NCBI RefSeq assembly: GCF_019443425.1
Contig: NZ_CP080382.1
Location: forward strand, 1,240,001 to 1,304,000
Reading direction: 5' to 3'
Length of the DNA: 64,000 bases
Source of the DNA: Arthrobacter sp. PAMC25284
GTDB lineage: Bacteria > Actinomycetota > Actinomycetes > Actinomycetales > Micrococcaceae
In this document: piece by piece, positions 37,836 through 46,768 of the stretch
Layout of the letters: every line of letters begins with the position of its first letter
Numbering within the stretch: the stretch's first letter is position 1
The notes under the pieces: generated by a model
Told to the model about the DNA's origin: nothing
The model's input: the letters and a program-made list of their open reading frames with translations, nothing else
The model's database searches: none
Position numbers and translations under genes: made by a program

Positions 37836-39053
37836 ATGCCGGACTCTGCCTTGTTCAACGTTGCCGCCGTCGCCGTGATCGCCATGGCGGTCGCCGTCGT
37901 GGTCGCCATCGGGCTGCGGGTCCTGCGATCGTTCCGGGAGCTGGGTACCGACGCGGAGCAGGCCACGTACAGGACGCTGCATGCGGCCTCCCGTGCGGGG
38001 CAGCACCTGCGGAATGGCCTGACCCCGTCAGGAGCGGCCAAGGCCAGCCGGCAGTTGCGCGGCCTGCTGGGCAGCGATGCCCTGGCGATCACCAATACCG
38101 ATGGTGTTCTCGCGTGGGACGGGGCCGTCGAGGAGCTCAGGCCAGCCCTGATGGGGCTCGCAGCAAAAGTCCTGGCAGACGGGCAGACCGCCGTGATTCC
38201 GGCCGGGGAGCTCCAGCTGCTGGCCGGCGGCGCCGGCTCCGGGACGCTGCCGCCTGACGTGGAGCGCGCCGTTGTGATAGCACCGATCAAAGCCGGGTCC
38301 CGGGTGGTGGGTGTCGTGGCGGCTTTCGCGCCCGCGGCCGGCGCGGGACTGGTGCGGGCGACGGGCGAGGTGGCCGACTGGGTCGCGGCGCAAGTGGAAC
38401 TGGCCGAGCTGGCCGCCTCCCGCACGCTCCTGATGGAGGCCGAGGTGCGTGCGCTGCGGGCGCAGATCAGCCCGCATTTCATCTACAACTCACTCAACGC
38501 GATCGCTTCCTTCATCAACACGGATCCGGTGCGGGCCCGGGAACTGGTGGTGGAGTTCGCCGACTTCACCCGATATTCGTTCCGCCGGCACGGGGACTTC
38601 ACCACGCTGGCCGAGGAGCTGCGGTGCATCGACCGCTATCTGCTCCTGGAGCGGGCGCGGTTCGGGGACCGCGTGCAGGTCAGCCTGCAAATCGCCCCCG
38701 AGGTGCTCAGCACAGTGATCCCGTTCCTGAGCCTGCAGCCGCTGGTCGAGAACGCGGTGCGGCACGGGCTGGAGGCGAAGGAAGGACCCGGCCACATCAA
38801 CATCACTGCCCATGATTCGGGGGCGTTTGCGGAGGTCACCATCGAGGACGATGGTGTGGGAATGGATCCGGAGGAGCTGCGGTCCGTCCTGGCCGGGCAC
38901 GCCGACGGCGACCACGTCGGGTTGCGGAACGTCGACGCCCGCCTCCGGCAGGTGTACGGCGACGACAATGGGCTCGTGATCGAGACGGCCCCCGGGGAGG
39001 GCACCCTGATCACCATGCGGGTGCCGAAGTCACAGCCCCGCCATGATGCCTGA
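37836..39053 (+). CDS. LytS-type sensor histidine kinase
   Basis: 405 residues from ATG 37836. One N-terminal membrane segment (residues 6-30), a GAF-like domain (about 75-190), then the His_kinase (LytS/YehU) domain with H214 in AQISPHFIYNSLNAIASF and an ATPase domain with LSLQPLVENAVRHGLEAK and EDDGVGMDPEEL. It pairs with the LytTR regulator 48 nt downstream. E. coli members of this family (BtsS, YpdA) sense pyruvate, which fits the flanking symporters. TACGCT lies 7 nt before the start (37823-37828), with no Shine-Dalgarno; longer in-frame starts back to 37674 look non-coding. Confidence 0.9.
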   Translation: MPDSALFNVAAVAVIAMAVAVVVAIGLRVLRSFRELGTDAEQATYRTLHAASRAGQHLRNGLTPSGAAKASRQLRGLLGSDALAITNTDGVLAWDGAVEELRPALMGLAAKVLADGQTAVIPAGELQLLAGGAGSGTLPPDVERAVVIAPIKAGSRVVGVVAAFAPAAGAGLVRATGEVADWVAAQVELAELAASRTLLMEAEVRALRAQISPHFIYNSLNAIASFINTDPVRARELVVEFADFTRYSFRRHGDFTTLAEELRCIDRYLLLERARFGDRVQVSLQIAPEVLSTVIPFLSLQPLVENAVRHGLEAKEGPGHINITAHDSGAFAEVTIEDDGVGMDPEELRSVLAGHADGDHVGLRNVDARLRQVYGDDNGLVIETAPGEGTLITMRVPKSQPRHDA

Positions 39054-39101
39054 ACCTCGGGGCGTCAGCCGGCCGGATGCCGCCGGCAGTACTCTGGAGC
39101 C

Positions 39102-39821
39102 ATGATTAATGTCCTCGTCGCCGATGACGAGTTGCCCGCCGTGGAGGAACTCGCGTTCCTGCTCGGCCGGGACGACCGGATCGGCATCATCCATCGCGCC
39201 TCCTCGGGTGCCGAGGCCCTGCGGGCGCTGGAAACCCAGTCCGTCGACGCTGTCTTCCTCGACATCCACATGCCGGCACTGTCCGGGCTGGACATTGCCA
39301 GGGTCATTTCCCGCAGCGCCCGCCCGCCCGCGGTTGTTTTCGTGACCGCGGACGAGGAGTGCGCCCTGGAGGCTTTTGAGCTCGCCGCCGTCGATTATCT
39401 GCTCAAGCCTGTACGCGCCGAACGGCTCGCGAAGTCCGTTGGCCGTATCAGCGACCTCCTCAAAGAGGGCGCCCGGGCACCGGAGATGATCACCGTGGAC
39501 CTGGGTGGCACCACCAGGATGATCAGCCGCGAAGACGTCACATACGTCCAGGCCCAGGGCGACTACGCCAGGCTGCATACAACGGATGCCAGCTACCTCA
39601 TCCGGGTCCCGTTGGCCGATCTCGAACAGCAGTGGGCGGACGCGGGATTCCTGCGCATCCACCGTTCCTACCTGATTGCACTAAACCATGCCAGCCATCT
39701 GAAGCTCGCCGCGGCCAGACCCAGTGTCACCGTGGCCGGCGCCGAACTGCCCATCAGCCGGCGGCATCTGCCCGCCGTCCGGGAGAAGCTCGGGACGACC
39801 CGGATCAGGCCGCAGCTTTGA
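39102..39821 (+). CDS. LytTR-family response regulator
   Basis: 239 residues. Receiver domain with D54 (VFLDIHMPALSGLDIA) and the LKPVRAERL lysine region; C-terminal LytTR DNA-binding domain with ITYV-like REDVTYVQAQGDYARLHT and GFLRIHRSYLIALNHA. Works with the LytS kinase. TACTCT lies 6 nt before the ATG (39090-39095), so the gene may have its own leaderless transcript despite the short gap after the kinase. Confidence 0.93.
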   Translation: MINVLVADDELPAVEELAFLLGRDDRIGIIHRASSGAEALRALETQSVDAVFLDIHMPALSGLDIARVISRSARPPAVVFVTADEECALEAFELAAVDYLLKPVRAERLAKSVGRISDLLKEGARAPEMITVDLGGTTRMISREDVTYVQAQGDYARLHTTDASYLIRVPLADLEQQWADAGFLRIHRSYLIALNHASHLKLAAARPSVTVAGAELPISRRHLPAVREKLGTTRIRPQL

Positions 39822-39832
39822 CCCGGGTCCGC

Positions 39833-40186
39833 GTGACAGCACCCCGGGGAACGCCGCTGGGCGCCGCCACCGGCGGCGCGGCGGCCGGATCACCTGAATC
39901 GACGGAGGAATCCGACGTCGGCCAGGTCTTCGTCCGATCGCTGATCCGGTCCCAGTTGCGGCTGGCCCTCGTGGTTGCGGCCGGCTTCTTGCTCATCCTG
40001 CTCGCCTTCCCGCTGCTGCTGGGGATGGTTCCCGGGTTGGCCGGGTCCACGATTGCCGGCCTGCGCTTCGACTGGGTGCTGCTGGGAGCCGGAATCTACC
40101 CCGTGATCGGGTTGGGTGCATGGCTCTACGTGCGGTCCGCGGCCCGGAACGAGGCCCGCTACCGGGACCTGGCCGGGGACCGGTGA
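39833..40186 (+). CDS. Small two-TM membrane protein, partner of second symporter
   Basis: 117 residues from GTG 39833 (TTG 39818, overlapping the regulator's stop, is possible). After a low-complexity N-terminus come FVRSLIRSQLRLALVVAAGF and two hydrophobic segments ending YVRSAARNEARYRDLAGDR. Size, topology and position before an SSS symporter match the DUF485-type partner at 37212, though the sequence is different. Seven nt separate its stop from the symporter start. Confidence 0.75.
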   Translation: MTAPRGTPLGAATGGAAAGSPESTEESDVGQVFVRSLIRSQLRLALVVAAGFLLILLAFPLLLGMVPGLAGSTIAGLRFDWVLLGAGIYPVIGLGAWLYVRSAARNEARYRDLAGDR

Positions 40187-40193
40187 TGCCGCA

Positions 40194-41660
40194 GTGAATC
40201 CGGCCGTCGGGCTGGCCGCGTTTGCCGCCGTATCGGTGGCCACCGCAATCATTGGCTTCTACGGCCTGCGGGTATCCCGGACCACCGGGGACTTTTACGT
40301 TGCCTCCCGGACCGTACGTCCGTGGTGGAATGCGTCGGCGATCGGCGGCGAATATCTCTCGGCTGCCAGCTTCCTCGGCGTCGCCGGGCTGATCCTGCTC
40401 TCCGGCACGGATGCCTTGTGGTTCCCGGTGGGCTACACAGCCGGTTATCTGATGCTGCTGCTGTTTGTGGCGGCTCCCCTGCGGCGGTCGGGCGCGTACA
40501 CGATTCCGGACTTCACTGAGGCCCGCCTCGATTCGCGGGCCGTCCGCCGCGTCACCAGCCTCGTCGTGGTGCTGGTGGGGTGGCTGTATATTGTTCCGCA
40601 ACTTCATGGCGCCGCCCTGGCAATCCGGATCACGACGGGACTGCCGGGCTGGGTGGGCCCGGTGGCAGTCGTCGCCGTTGTCTGCATTACGGTGACGGCC
40701 GGCGGCATGCGGTCGATCACCTTCGTCCAGGCATTCCAGTACTGGTTGAAACTGACGGCCCTGGCCGTTCCGGTGCTCTTCATTGTCTTCGCACTGGCCG
40801 GCACCGGCCCGGACGCGGTGGCCGATGCTGCAGTGAATCCGACGGCTGCGGCGCCGGCCGGCCCGTATCAAACCATCTCGCTGCTGGTGGCCCTGCTGTT
40901 CGGCACGCTGGGCCTGCCCCATGTGCTGGTCCGCTTCTACACCAATCCGGACGGGCAGACCGCGCGGCGTACAACCCTGATTGTGCTCGGACTGCTCTCG
41001 GTCTTTTACCTGTTCCCAACAGCTCTCGGGCTGATCGGGCGGATGTTTACGCCGGATCTGGCCCGCAGCGGACAAGCCGACGCGCTGGTGCTGCTGCTGC
41101 CGGGCCGGCTGATCGGAGGGCCGGCCGGCGACCTGCTCTCGGCCCTCGTCGTCGCCGGGGCCTTCGCCGCGTTCCTTTCAACGACTTCCGGTCTGGTCGT
41201 CTCGCTGGCGGGGGTGATCAGCCAGGACGTCCTGGGCGGGGGCGTGCGCGGATTCCAGTTCGCGGCGGTGCTCTCCGCCGTCGTTCCGCTGGGGATTGCC
41301 ATGATGACGCAATCGCTGGCCCTGGCCGGGAGCGTCGGGCTGGTGTTCGCCTTCACCGCGTCCACGATCTGTCCGGTGCTGCTGCTCGGCATCTGGTGGC
41401 GCGGCCTGACCGATGTCGGCGCGATCGCCGGCATGGTGACCGGCGGGGTGCTCTGCGGCGGCGCGTTGATTGCCGGACCCTTATTCGGCGGGGCGGGTGC
41501 GCCGCCATGGCTGGCCGTGCCGGCCGCGTGGACAGTGCCCGCCGCCTTTGCCGTGACGGTCCTCGTCTCACGGGCAACCGCAAACCGGGTGCCGCGGACG
41601 TTGACCCGGCTGATGACCAGGCTCCACACCCCGGAACGGCCGCTCGCCACCGAACGCTGA
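40194..41660 (+). CDS. Sodium:solute symporter (SSS family), second copy
   Basis: 488 residues from GTG 40194, about 13 membrane segments. FYVASRTVRPWWNASAIGGE, EYLSAASFLGVAGLILLSGT and GTLGLPHVLVRFYTNPDGQT are the same family motifs as in the ActP-like protein at 35596, but the two are clearly diverged. Likely a monocarboxylate carrier. It is the last gene of a run lytS-lytTR-small protein-symporter. Confidence 0.92.
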   Translation: MNPAVGLAAFAAVSVATAIIGFYGLRVSRTTGDFYVASRTVRPWWNASAIGGEYLSAASFLGVAGLILLSGTDALWFPVGYTAGYLMLLLFVAAPLRRSGAYTIPDFTEARLDSRAVRRVTSLVVVLVGWLYIVPQLHGAALAIRITTGLPGWVGPVAVVAVVCITVTAGGMRSITFVQAFQYWLKLTALAVPVLFIVFALAGTGPDAVADAAVNPTAAAPAGPYQTISLLVALLFGTLGLPHVLVRFYTNPDGQTARRTTLIVLGLLSVFYLFPTALGLIGRMFTPDLARSGQADALVLLLPGRLIGGPAGDLLSALVVAGAFAAFLSTTSGLVVSLAGVISQDVLGGGVRGFQFAAVLSAVVPLGIAMMTQSLALAGSVGLVFAFTASTICPVLLLGIWWRGLTDVGAIAGMVTGGVLCGGALIAGPLFGGAGAPPWLAVPAAWTVPAAFAVTVLVSRATANRVPRTLTRLMTRLHTPERPLATER

Positions 41661-41675
41661 AGATCCCCCGCGGGG

Positions 41676-42254
41676 TCAGTCGATCGCGGCCATCAGTTCG
41701 ACGACGCGGTCAAGGAAGGCGTCCACCTGGCTTTCCTCATAGCCATCCCGGCCGGCGGCGGGACGGAACACTGCGCGCCGGACGTTATCGACACTGAGAG
41801 GTGTGTCTTCTTCGAGGTAGTCGATCAGTTCGCGGCACAGCTTATCCACGTCAGCGGTGTTGTAGCTGCGCACCTTGGCTTTGGCGGGCCGGCGGAACCG
41901 CTGGCCGTCCGGACGGTGCAATCGCCCCCGGAGCACTCCAGCCAGCCGGCCGATTTCACGGAGCCAGGCTTCTTCACCGCTTGCTTGGACGAGTTCATCG
42001 CGTTCCCGCCGGGCCAGGGCGTCTTCCAGGCGGTCCAGTGCGGCGTCGACGGCGGCTGCCGCGTACCCGCCCTTGACCGGATCAAACGAGACCGACCGGA
42101 CGTCCGCACTCTTGACCGGACGTGCCGCCGCCGCGGGTGCTTCAAATGAGACCCGTGCGCGCTCCAGGAACTGATCGACCTGCTTGGCGTTGTAGCCATA
42201 CTGGCTCCGCTGCACCCGGTCAAAAGACGCAGGAATCTGACGCTGAATGTCCAC
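41676..42254 (-). CDS. DivIVA-domain repeat protein
   Basis: 192 residues, GTG start with AAGGAAA upstream. Repeated DivIVA-type modules: about residues 9-34 (GYNAKQVDQFLERA), 53-82 (GYAAAAVDAALDRLEDAL), 126-148 (SYNTADVDKLCRELIDYLEE) and 158-190 (GYEESQVDAFLDRVVELM). It lacks the long coiled coil of true DivIVA/Wag31. Probably a cytoplasmic protein linked to cell pole or envelope growth by its family and by its position just before cdsA; no direct role known. Confidence 0.8.
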   Translation of the reverse strand: MDIQRQIPASFDRVQRSQYGYNAKQVDQFLERARVSFEAPAAAARPVKSADVRSVSFDPVKGGYAAAAVDAALDRLEDALARRERDELVQASGEEAWLREIGRLAGVLRGRLHRPDGQRFRRPAKAKVRSYNTADVDKLCRELIDYLEEDTPLSVDNVRRAVFRPAAGRDGYEESQVDAFLDRVVELMAAID

Positions 42255-42294
42255 TGTAACTCTGTTTCCTTCGAAGGCTTTCGGCTGGGTTGCT

Positions 42295-42314
42295 GGGCAC
42301 CATTGTAGGTGCCC
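42295..42314 (-). terminator. Hairpin downstream of cdsA
   Basis: Arms GGGCACC (42295-42301) and GGTGCCC (42308-42314) around the 6-nt loop ATTGTA, 21 bp past the cdsA stop and upstream of the DivIVA-repeat gene. No clear U-tract on the minus strand, so it may be a weak terminator or RNA end. Confidence 0.45.
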
Positions 42315-42335
42315 GGTGTGGGGGGCCTGCCGCTG

Positions 42336-43256
42336 TTACGCCCCGGCGACGGCCGAGAAAAGGACGACAGCGACCGGCGAGGCAAACACGATCGAGTCGA
42401 GCCGGTCCATCACTCCGCCATGGCCGGGGAGAATGCTGCTCATGTCCTTGACCCCCAGTTCGCGCTTGATCATGGACTCGGCCAGGTCACCGGCGGTGGC
42501 CGCGGCGACCATACCGACGGCGAGCACCATACCGACCCACCAGGGCTTACCCAACACAAATAGTGCGGCCAGGACACCAATCAGGACGGCGCCGGCGATC
42601 GAACCGGCGAAGCCTTCCCACGTTTTCTTGGGGCTGATCTTCGGAGCCATCGGGTGCTTTCCCATCGAGGCGCCCACCAGGTACCCGAAGGTATCGTTGG
42701 AGACCACCAGCAACAGGAGTGTCGCGATTTGCCAGGCACCGGGCGGCACCACGCCGTCGGGCCAGAACCCGAGGGGCGTGACGCCGCCGGCCGAGTGCAG
42801 CGGCAGCACCGCAAAGCTGATCAGGAACGGCACCCAAGCGAGGGTGAAGACGCCCGCGAAGATACTGCGGGCAGAACCGGCGGCGCTCTCCACCGAACGC
42901 CAGAGCAGCACCGCGACGCTGCTGAGCAGCATCGCGAACAGCAGGCTCTCGAGGCCGCCAAAATAGGCCGCGACAGGCATAGCCAGGGTGCCCGTCATGA
43001 CCGGCACGATCGGCTGGCGGGTGCCGGCCGCCTCCAGCGCCCGGAAGATCTCCCAGACACCGAAGACCGCGAAGACCGTGACCATCGCGACGAACGCCAG
43101 CGGCAGGAACAGCAACCCGCCCAGGACGCCAAGAAGCATGCCGAGGCCCACCACGGTTGCGGCGGGAAGGTTGCGGCCCGCCTTCGGAGTGGGGTTCCGG
43201 CCATCCCATCCGCGACCCTTGACGCGCGCCCCGGGGGCCTCGTGTGACTGACCCAT
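42336..43256 (-). CDS. cdsA: Phosphatidate cytidylyltransferase
   Basis: 306 residues with about eight membrane segments. The C-terminal signature is AGDLAESMIKRELGVKDMSS followed by LPGHGGVMDRLDSIVFASPV, the CDP-alcohol/CTP site of CdsA; earlier DTFGYLVGASMGKHPMAPKI and SPKKTWEGFAGSIAG also match. It makes CDP-diacylglycerol from phosphatidate and CTP for phospholipid synthesis. Start overlaps the frr stop by one base. Confidence 0.96.
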   Translation of the reverse strand: MGQSHEAPGARVKGRGWDGRNPTPKAGRNLPAATVVGLGMLLGVLGGLLFLPLAFVAMVTVFAVFGVWEIFRALEAAGTRQPIVPVMTGTLAMPVAAYFGGLESLLFAMLLSSVAVLLWRSVESAAGSARSIFAGVFTLAWVPFLISFAVLPLHSAGGVTPLGFWPDGVVPPGAWQIATLLLLVVSNDTFGYLVGASMGKHPMAPKISPKKTWEGFAGSIAGAVLIGVLAALFVLGKPWWVGMVLAVGMVAAATAGDLAESMIKRELGVKDMSSILPGHGGVMDRLDSIVFASPVAVVLFSAVAGA

Positions 43257-43813
43257 CAGACCTCGAGCAGCTCGGCTTCCTTGCGCTTGAGCAGCTCGTC
43301 GATGCCGTCAACGTGCGCCTTCGTCAGGGCATCGAGTTCTTTTTCGCCACGGTTGCCCTCGTCCTCGCCGGCCTCGCCGTCCTTGACCAGTTTGTCAAGG
43401 GTTTCCTTGGCCTTGCGGCGGATGTTGCGGATGGAAACTTTTGCGTCTTCGCCCTTGGACTTGACGATCTTGACGTATTCTTTGCGTCGTTCGCTCGTCA
43501 GATCCGGGATGGTGATCCGGATGACGTTGCCATCGTTGGAGGGGTTGGCGCCGACTTCGGAGTCACTGAGCGCCCGCTCGATATCACGCAGCGCCGTCTT
43601 GTCGTACGGGGTGATCAGGATGGTGCGCGCATCCGGAACCGCGAAGGACGCCAGCTGCTGCAGCGGCGTCGGGGTGCCGTAGTACTCCACTACGACCTTG
43701 TTGTACAGGCCCGGCGTCGCGCGGCCCGTACGGATCGACGCGAAGTCTTCCTTGGCTACCTCAACCGCCTTGTCCATCTTGTCCCCGGCTTCGAGCAAGG
43801 TATCTTCGATCAC
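43256..43813 (-). CDS. frr: Ribosome recycling factor
   Basis: 185 residues, standard length. MDKAVEVAKEDFASIRTGRA, then GTPTPLQQLASFAVPDARTI and RNIRRKAKETLDKLVKDGEA are the RRF blocks: a three-helix bundle with an inserted beta domain. Splits the post-termination ribosome with EF-G. Between pyrH and cdsA, the usual order. Confidence 0.98.
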   Translation of the reverse strand: MIEDTLLEAGDKMDKAVEVAKEDFASIRTGRATPGLYNKVVVEYYGTPTPLQQLASFAVPDARTILITPYDKTALRDIERALSDSEVGANPSNDGNVIRITIPDLTSERRKEYVKIVKSKGEDAKVSIRNIRRKAKETLDKLVKDGEAGEDEGNRGEKELDALTKAHVDGIDELLKRKEAELLEV

Positions 43814-43940
43814 GATCTCTCCTCAGAAATTGGTGCACCGCCGCTGACGGGACAATGCACGGTCTTCGTTGCGTCTGTCTCTTCCGCCACGAGCCTTGAA
43901 ACAGGGAGGCGGAAGCATCCTCGAAACATCCTAGCCGGTG

Positions 43941-44678
43941 CTACGGCGTGACGACGGTGCCCAGGACCTCGCCCCGGATGGCGCGAGTGACGTTGCCTTC
44001 GCCTTCCATCCCGAAGACGACCATGGTGAGGTTGTTGTCCTTGCACATCGTCATGGCCGTCTGGTCCATCACGCGGATGTCGCGGCGAAGCGCATCGTCG
44101 TAGCTGAGCCGGTCGAGCTTCTCGGCCGAGGGATCCTTCTTGGGATCGGCGGTGTAAACGCCGTCAACGCCGCTCTTGGCCATCAGGACGACGTCGGCGT
44201 GAACCTCCAGAGCGCGCTGGGCTGCGACGGTGTCGGTTGAAAAGTACGGCAGGCCCGCTCCGGCACCAAAGATGACGACGCGGTTCTTCTCCATATGGCG
44301 GATCGCCCGGCGGGGAATGTAGGCCTCCGCCACCTGGCCCATCGTGATGGCACTCTGCACCCGCGTTTCGACGCCGGCCTGCTCCAGGAAGTCCTGCAGG
44401 GCCAGGCAGTTCATCACGGTGCCGAGCATTCCCATGTAGTCCGCGCGGGAACGGTCCATGCCGCTCTGGGACAGTTCGGCGCCGCGGAAGAAGTTGCCGC
44501 CGCCGACGACGATGGCGACCTCGACGTCGGGCACTGCTGCAGCGATCTGCCGGGCCACACCGCGGACGGTGTCCGGATCGACACCCAGTTTCCCGCCGCC
44601 GAAGACTTCGCCCGACAGCTTCAGGAGGACGCGGCGGCGGCTCTTATTTGGCTGGGCTGAATTGGTCACGGTTTCCAT
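43941..44678 (-). CDS. pyrH: UMP kinase
   Basis: 245 residues from ATG 44678, which has GGGAAGG upstream. [20 protein letters not shown] (P-loop-like K-x-S-G-E), [20 protein letters not shown] and [20 protein letters not shown] mark the amino-acid-kinase-fold UMP kinase that makes UDP from UMP and ATP. A longer in-frame start at 44813 lies inside the terminator region and is rejected. Confidence 0.97.
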   Translation of the reverse strand: METVTNSAQPNKSRRRVLLKLSGEVFGGGKLGVDPDTVRGVARQIAAAVPDVEVAIVVGGGNFFRGAELSQSGMDRSRADYMGMLGTVMNCLALQDFLEQAGVETRVQSAITMGQVAEAYIPRRAIRHMEKNRVVIFGAGAGLPYFSTDTVAAQRALEVHADVVLMAKSGVDGVYTADPKKDPSAEKLDRLSYDDALRRDIRVMDQTAMTMCKDNNLTMVVFGMEGEGNVTRAIRGEVLGTVVTP

Positions 44679-44810
44679 GGTGCCTTCCCGTTCGTGAGCT
44701 CTCAAAAAGGGTATCCTGCCGGGGGCCGGCGCTGTCACTGCGCCCCGATCCCGGTCCGCCGGCGATTGCTCCCGGCGGCTCGTGCATGTGCCTGTACTGC
44801 TGTGTGCATG

Positions 44811-44842
44811 CAAAAGGGGTGGCCACCGCAGTGACCACCCCT
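44811..44842 (-). terminator. Rho-independent terminator after tsf
   Basis: On the minus strand the arms AGGGGTGG and CCACCCCT (44835-44842 and 44815-44822) form a stem around a 12-nt loop and are followed by TTTTG. It lies between tsf and pyrH. Confidence 0.8.
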
Positions 44843-44867
44843 CAGCGTGCCTGACTGGTGTGTCTGA

Positions 44868-45704
44868 CTAGGAACCGACGCGGAAACGTGCGAAGCCGGT
44901 ACCCTTGATGCCGGCCTCTTCGAGGACCTGCGCAACGGACTTCTTGGCATCCTTGGCGAATGCCTGGTCAACGAGGACCTCGCCCTTGTAGAAGCCGGTC
45001 ACGCGGCCTTCCACGATTTTGGTCATGGCAGCTTCGGGCTTGCCCTCGGCCTTGGCGGTTTCCTCAGCGATGCGACGCTCGGACTCGACCAGATCGGACG
45101 GAACGTCCTCGCGGGTCAGGTAGTTCGGTGACATCGCCGCGATGTGGACAGCCACATCGTGCGCTGCGGTGGCAGCGGCGTCGCCTTCGCCGTCAACGGC
45201 GAACAGCACGCCGACCTGGGCCGGGAGGTCCTTGGAGGTCTTGTGCAGGTAAGCGTCAACCGTCGGGGCCTCTAGGCGGGAGATGCGGCGGACAACAACC
45301 TTCTCGCCCAGAACGGCGCCCTCTTCGATGACGACCTCGGACAGCGGCTTGCCGTCAACCTCGGTGGCCAGCAGGGACTCAAGATCGCCTGCGCCGGATT
45401 CAACAGCGATGGCCAGCACCTTGTCGGCGAGCTGGATGAACTTGTCGGCCTTGGCGACGAAGTCGGTCTCGCAGTTGACCTCGATCATCACGCCGACGCC
45501 GCCATCGACCTTGGCAGCAACCAGGCCTTCTGCGGTGGAGCGGCCTTCACGCTTGGTAGCGCCCTTCAGGCCCTTGATGCGGATGATTTCGATGGCCTTC
45601 TCGGCGTCACCGTTGGCCTCGTCAAGAGCCTTCTTGACATCCATCATGCCGGCGCCGGTGCGCTCACGCAGAGCCTTGATATCAGCGGCAGTGTAGTTCG
45701 CCAT
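44868..45704 (-). CDS. tsf: Translation elongation factor Ts
   Basis: 278 residues. ADIKALRERTGAGMMDVKKA, LDEANGDAEKAIEIIRIKG and VNCETDFVAKADKFIQLADK are the conserved EF-Ts core; the C-terminal DQAFAKDAKKSVAQVLEEA follows. Recharges EF-Tu with GTP. Start ATG 45704 has AGAGGGG upstream. Cotranscribed with rpsB, but a large hairpin lies between the two. Confidence 0.98.
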   Translation of the reverse strand: MANYTAADIKALRERTGAGMMDVKKALDEANGDAEKAIEIIRIKGLKGATKREGRSTAEGLVAAKVDGGVGVMIEVNCETDFVAKADKFIQLADKVLAIAVESGAGDLESLLATEVDGKPLSEVVIEEGAVLGEKVVVRRISRLEAPTVDAYLHKTSKDLPAQVGVLFAVDGEGDAAATAAHDVAVHIAAMSPNYLTREDVPSDLVESERRIAEETAKAEGKPEAAMTKIVEGRVTGFYKGEVLVDQAFAKDAKKSVAQVLEEAGIKGTGFARFRVGS

Positions 45705-45742
45705 GTGAACCCCTCTGTCTAGAAATTTTATGTGGTGTACGG

Positions 45743-45787
45743 ACTGACAGGACAGCTGCTCACCTGGTGAGCGGCCGTCCTGTCAGT
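45743..45787 (-). promoter_or_regulatory. Large hairpin in the rpsB-tsf intergenic region
   Basis: Outer arms ACTGACAGGAC (45743-45753) and GTCCTGTCAGT (45777-45787) are perfectly paired. Inside them the sequence continues to pair (GC, then GCTCAC with GTGAGC) around a short CTG loop. No U-run follows on the minus strand, so it suits attenuation, mRNA processing or partial termination between the two genes. Confidence 0.75.
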
Positions 45788-45850
45788 ACCCCCTGCGTTG
45801 CAAACAGCGCCGGGGGCGATCCAGATTTACTTCTCTGCTTACCTGGCTGG

Positions 45851-46768
45851 TTACTTGGCTTCGCCGGCGGCGTCGTCAGCAACCGGGGCTGCCTCGGCGT
45901 CGGCCGGAGCTTCGGCGGCAGCCGGAGCCTCAGCAACAACCGGAGCTTCCTCAGCGGCGGCCGGAGCTTCGGCGGCAGCCGGAGCGGCAGCTTCTTCAGT
46001 CTTGTTGCCTTCGAGGAGTTCGCGCTCCCATGCGGCAAGCGGCTCTTCCGGAGCTTCCGTGGTGCCGGTTGCACGCTGGTTGCGGGCGATGAGGCCCTCA
46101 GCGACAGCATCGGCAACAACGCGGGTCAGCAGGTTGACGGAGCGGATGGCGTCGTCGTTGCCCGGGATCGGGAAGTCGACTTCGTCCGGATCGCAGTTGG
46201 TGTCCAGGATGGCAACAACCGGGATGTTCAGCTTCTTGGCTTCGTCAACAGCAAGGTGTTCCTTCTTGGTGTCAACGATCCACAGAGCGGACGGCGCCTT
46301 GGTGAGGTTGCGGATACCACCGAGGTTGGTCTGCAGCTTGGTGAGTTCGCGACGAAGGAGCAGCAGCTCCTTCTTCGTGTAGGCCGAACCTGCGACGTCA
46401 TCGAAGTCGATCTCTTCGAGTTCCTTCATGCGCTGGATGCGCTTGGAAACCGTCTGGAAGTTGGTCAGCATACCGCCGAGCCAGCGCTGGTTGACGTACG
46501 GCTGGCCAACGCGGGTGGCCTGCTCGGCGATGGATTCCTGCGCCTGCTTCTTGGTGCCGACGAAGAGTACGGTGCCACCGTGTGCAACGGTGGCCTTCAC
46601 GAACTCGAAGGCACGGTCGATGTAGGACAGCGACTGCTGCAGGTCAATGATGTAGATACCGTTGCGCTCCGTGAAGATGAACCGCTTCATCTTCGGGTTC
46701 CAACGGCGGGTCTGGTGTCCAAAGTGGACGCCGCTGTCAAGCAGCTGGCGCATAGTTACGACGGGCAT
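45851..46768 (-). CDS. rpsB: 30S ribosomal protein S2
   Basis: 305 residues. [40 protein letters not shown] and [20 protein letters not shown] are the S2 core. The last 60 residues are an Ala/Glu/Pro-rich tail ([20 protein letters not shown] and similar) beyond the E. coli length, encoded by partly repeated DNA. Start ATG 46768 with GGAAGGAG upstream. Confidence 0.98.
   Translation of the reverse strand: MPVVTMRQLLDSGVHFGHQTRRWNPKMKRFIFTERNGIYIIDLQQSLSYIDRAFEFVKATVAHGGTVLFVGTKKQAQESIAEQATRVGQPYVNQRWLGGMLTNFQTVSKRIQRMKELEEIDFDDVAGSAYTKKELLLLRRELTKLQTNLGGIRNLTKAPSALWIVDTKKEHLAVDEAKKLNIPVVAILDTNCDPDEVDFPIPGNDDAIRSVNLLTRVVADAVAEGLIARNQRATGTTEAPEEPLAAWERELLEGNKTEEAAAPAAAEAPAAAEEAPVVAEAPAAAEAPADAEAAPVADDAAGEAK
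45901..45985. repeat. 28-bp direct repeat inside the 3' end of rpsB
   Basis: The 28 bases at 45901-45928 recur exactly at 45958-45985, a period of 57 bp (19 codons). They encode the Ala/Glu/Pro tail of S2 and keep the reading frame. Confidence 0.7.
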
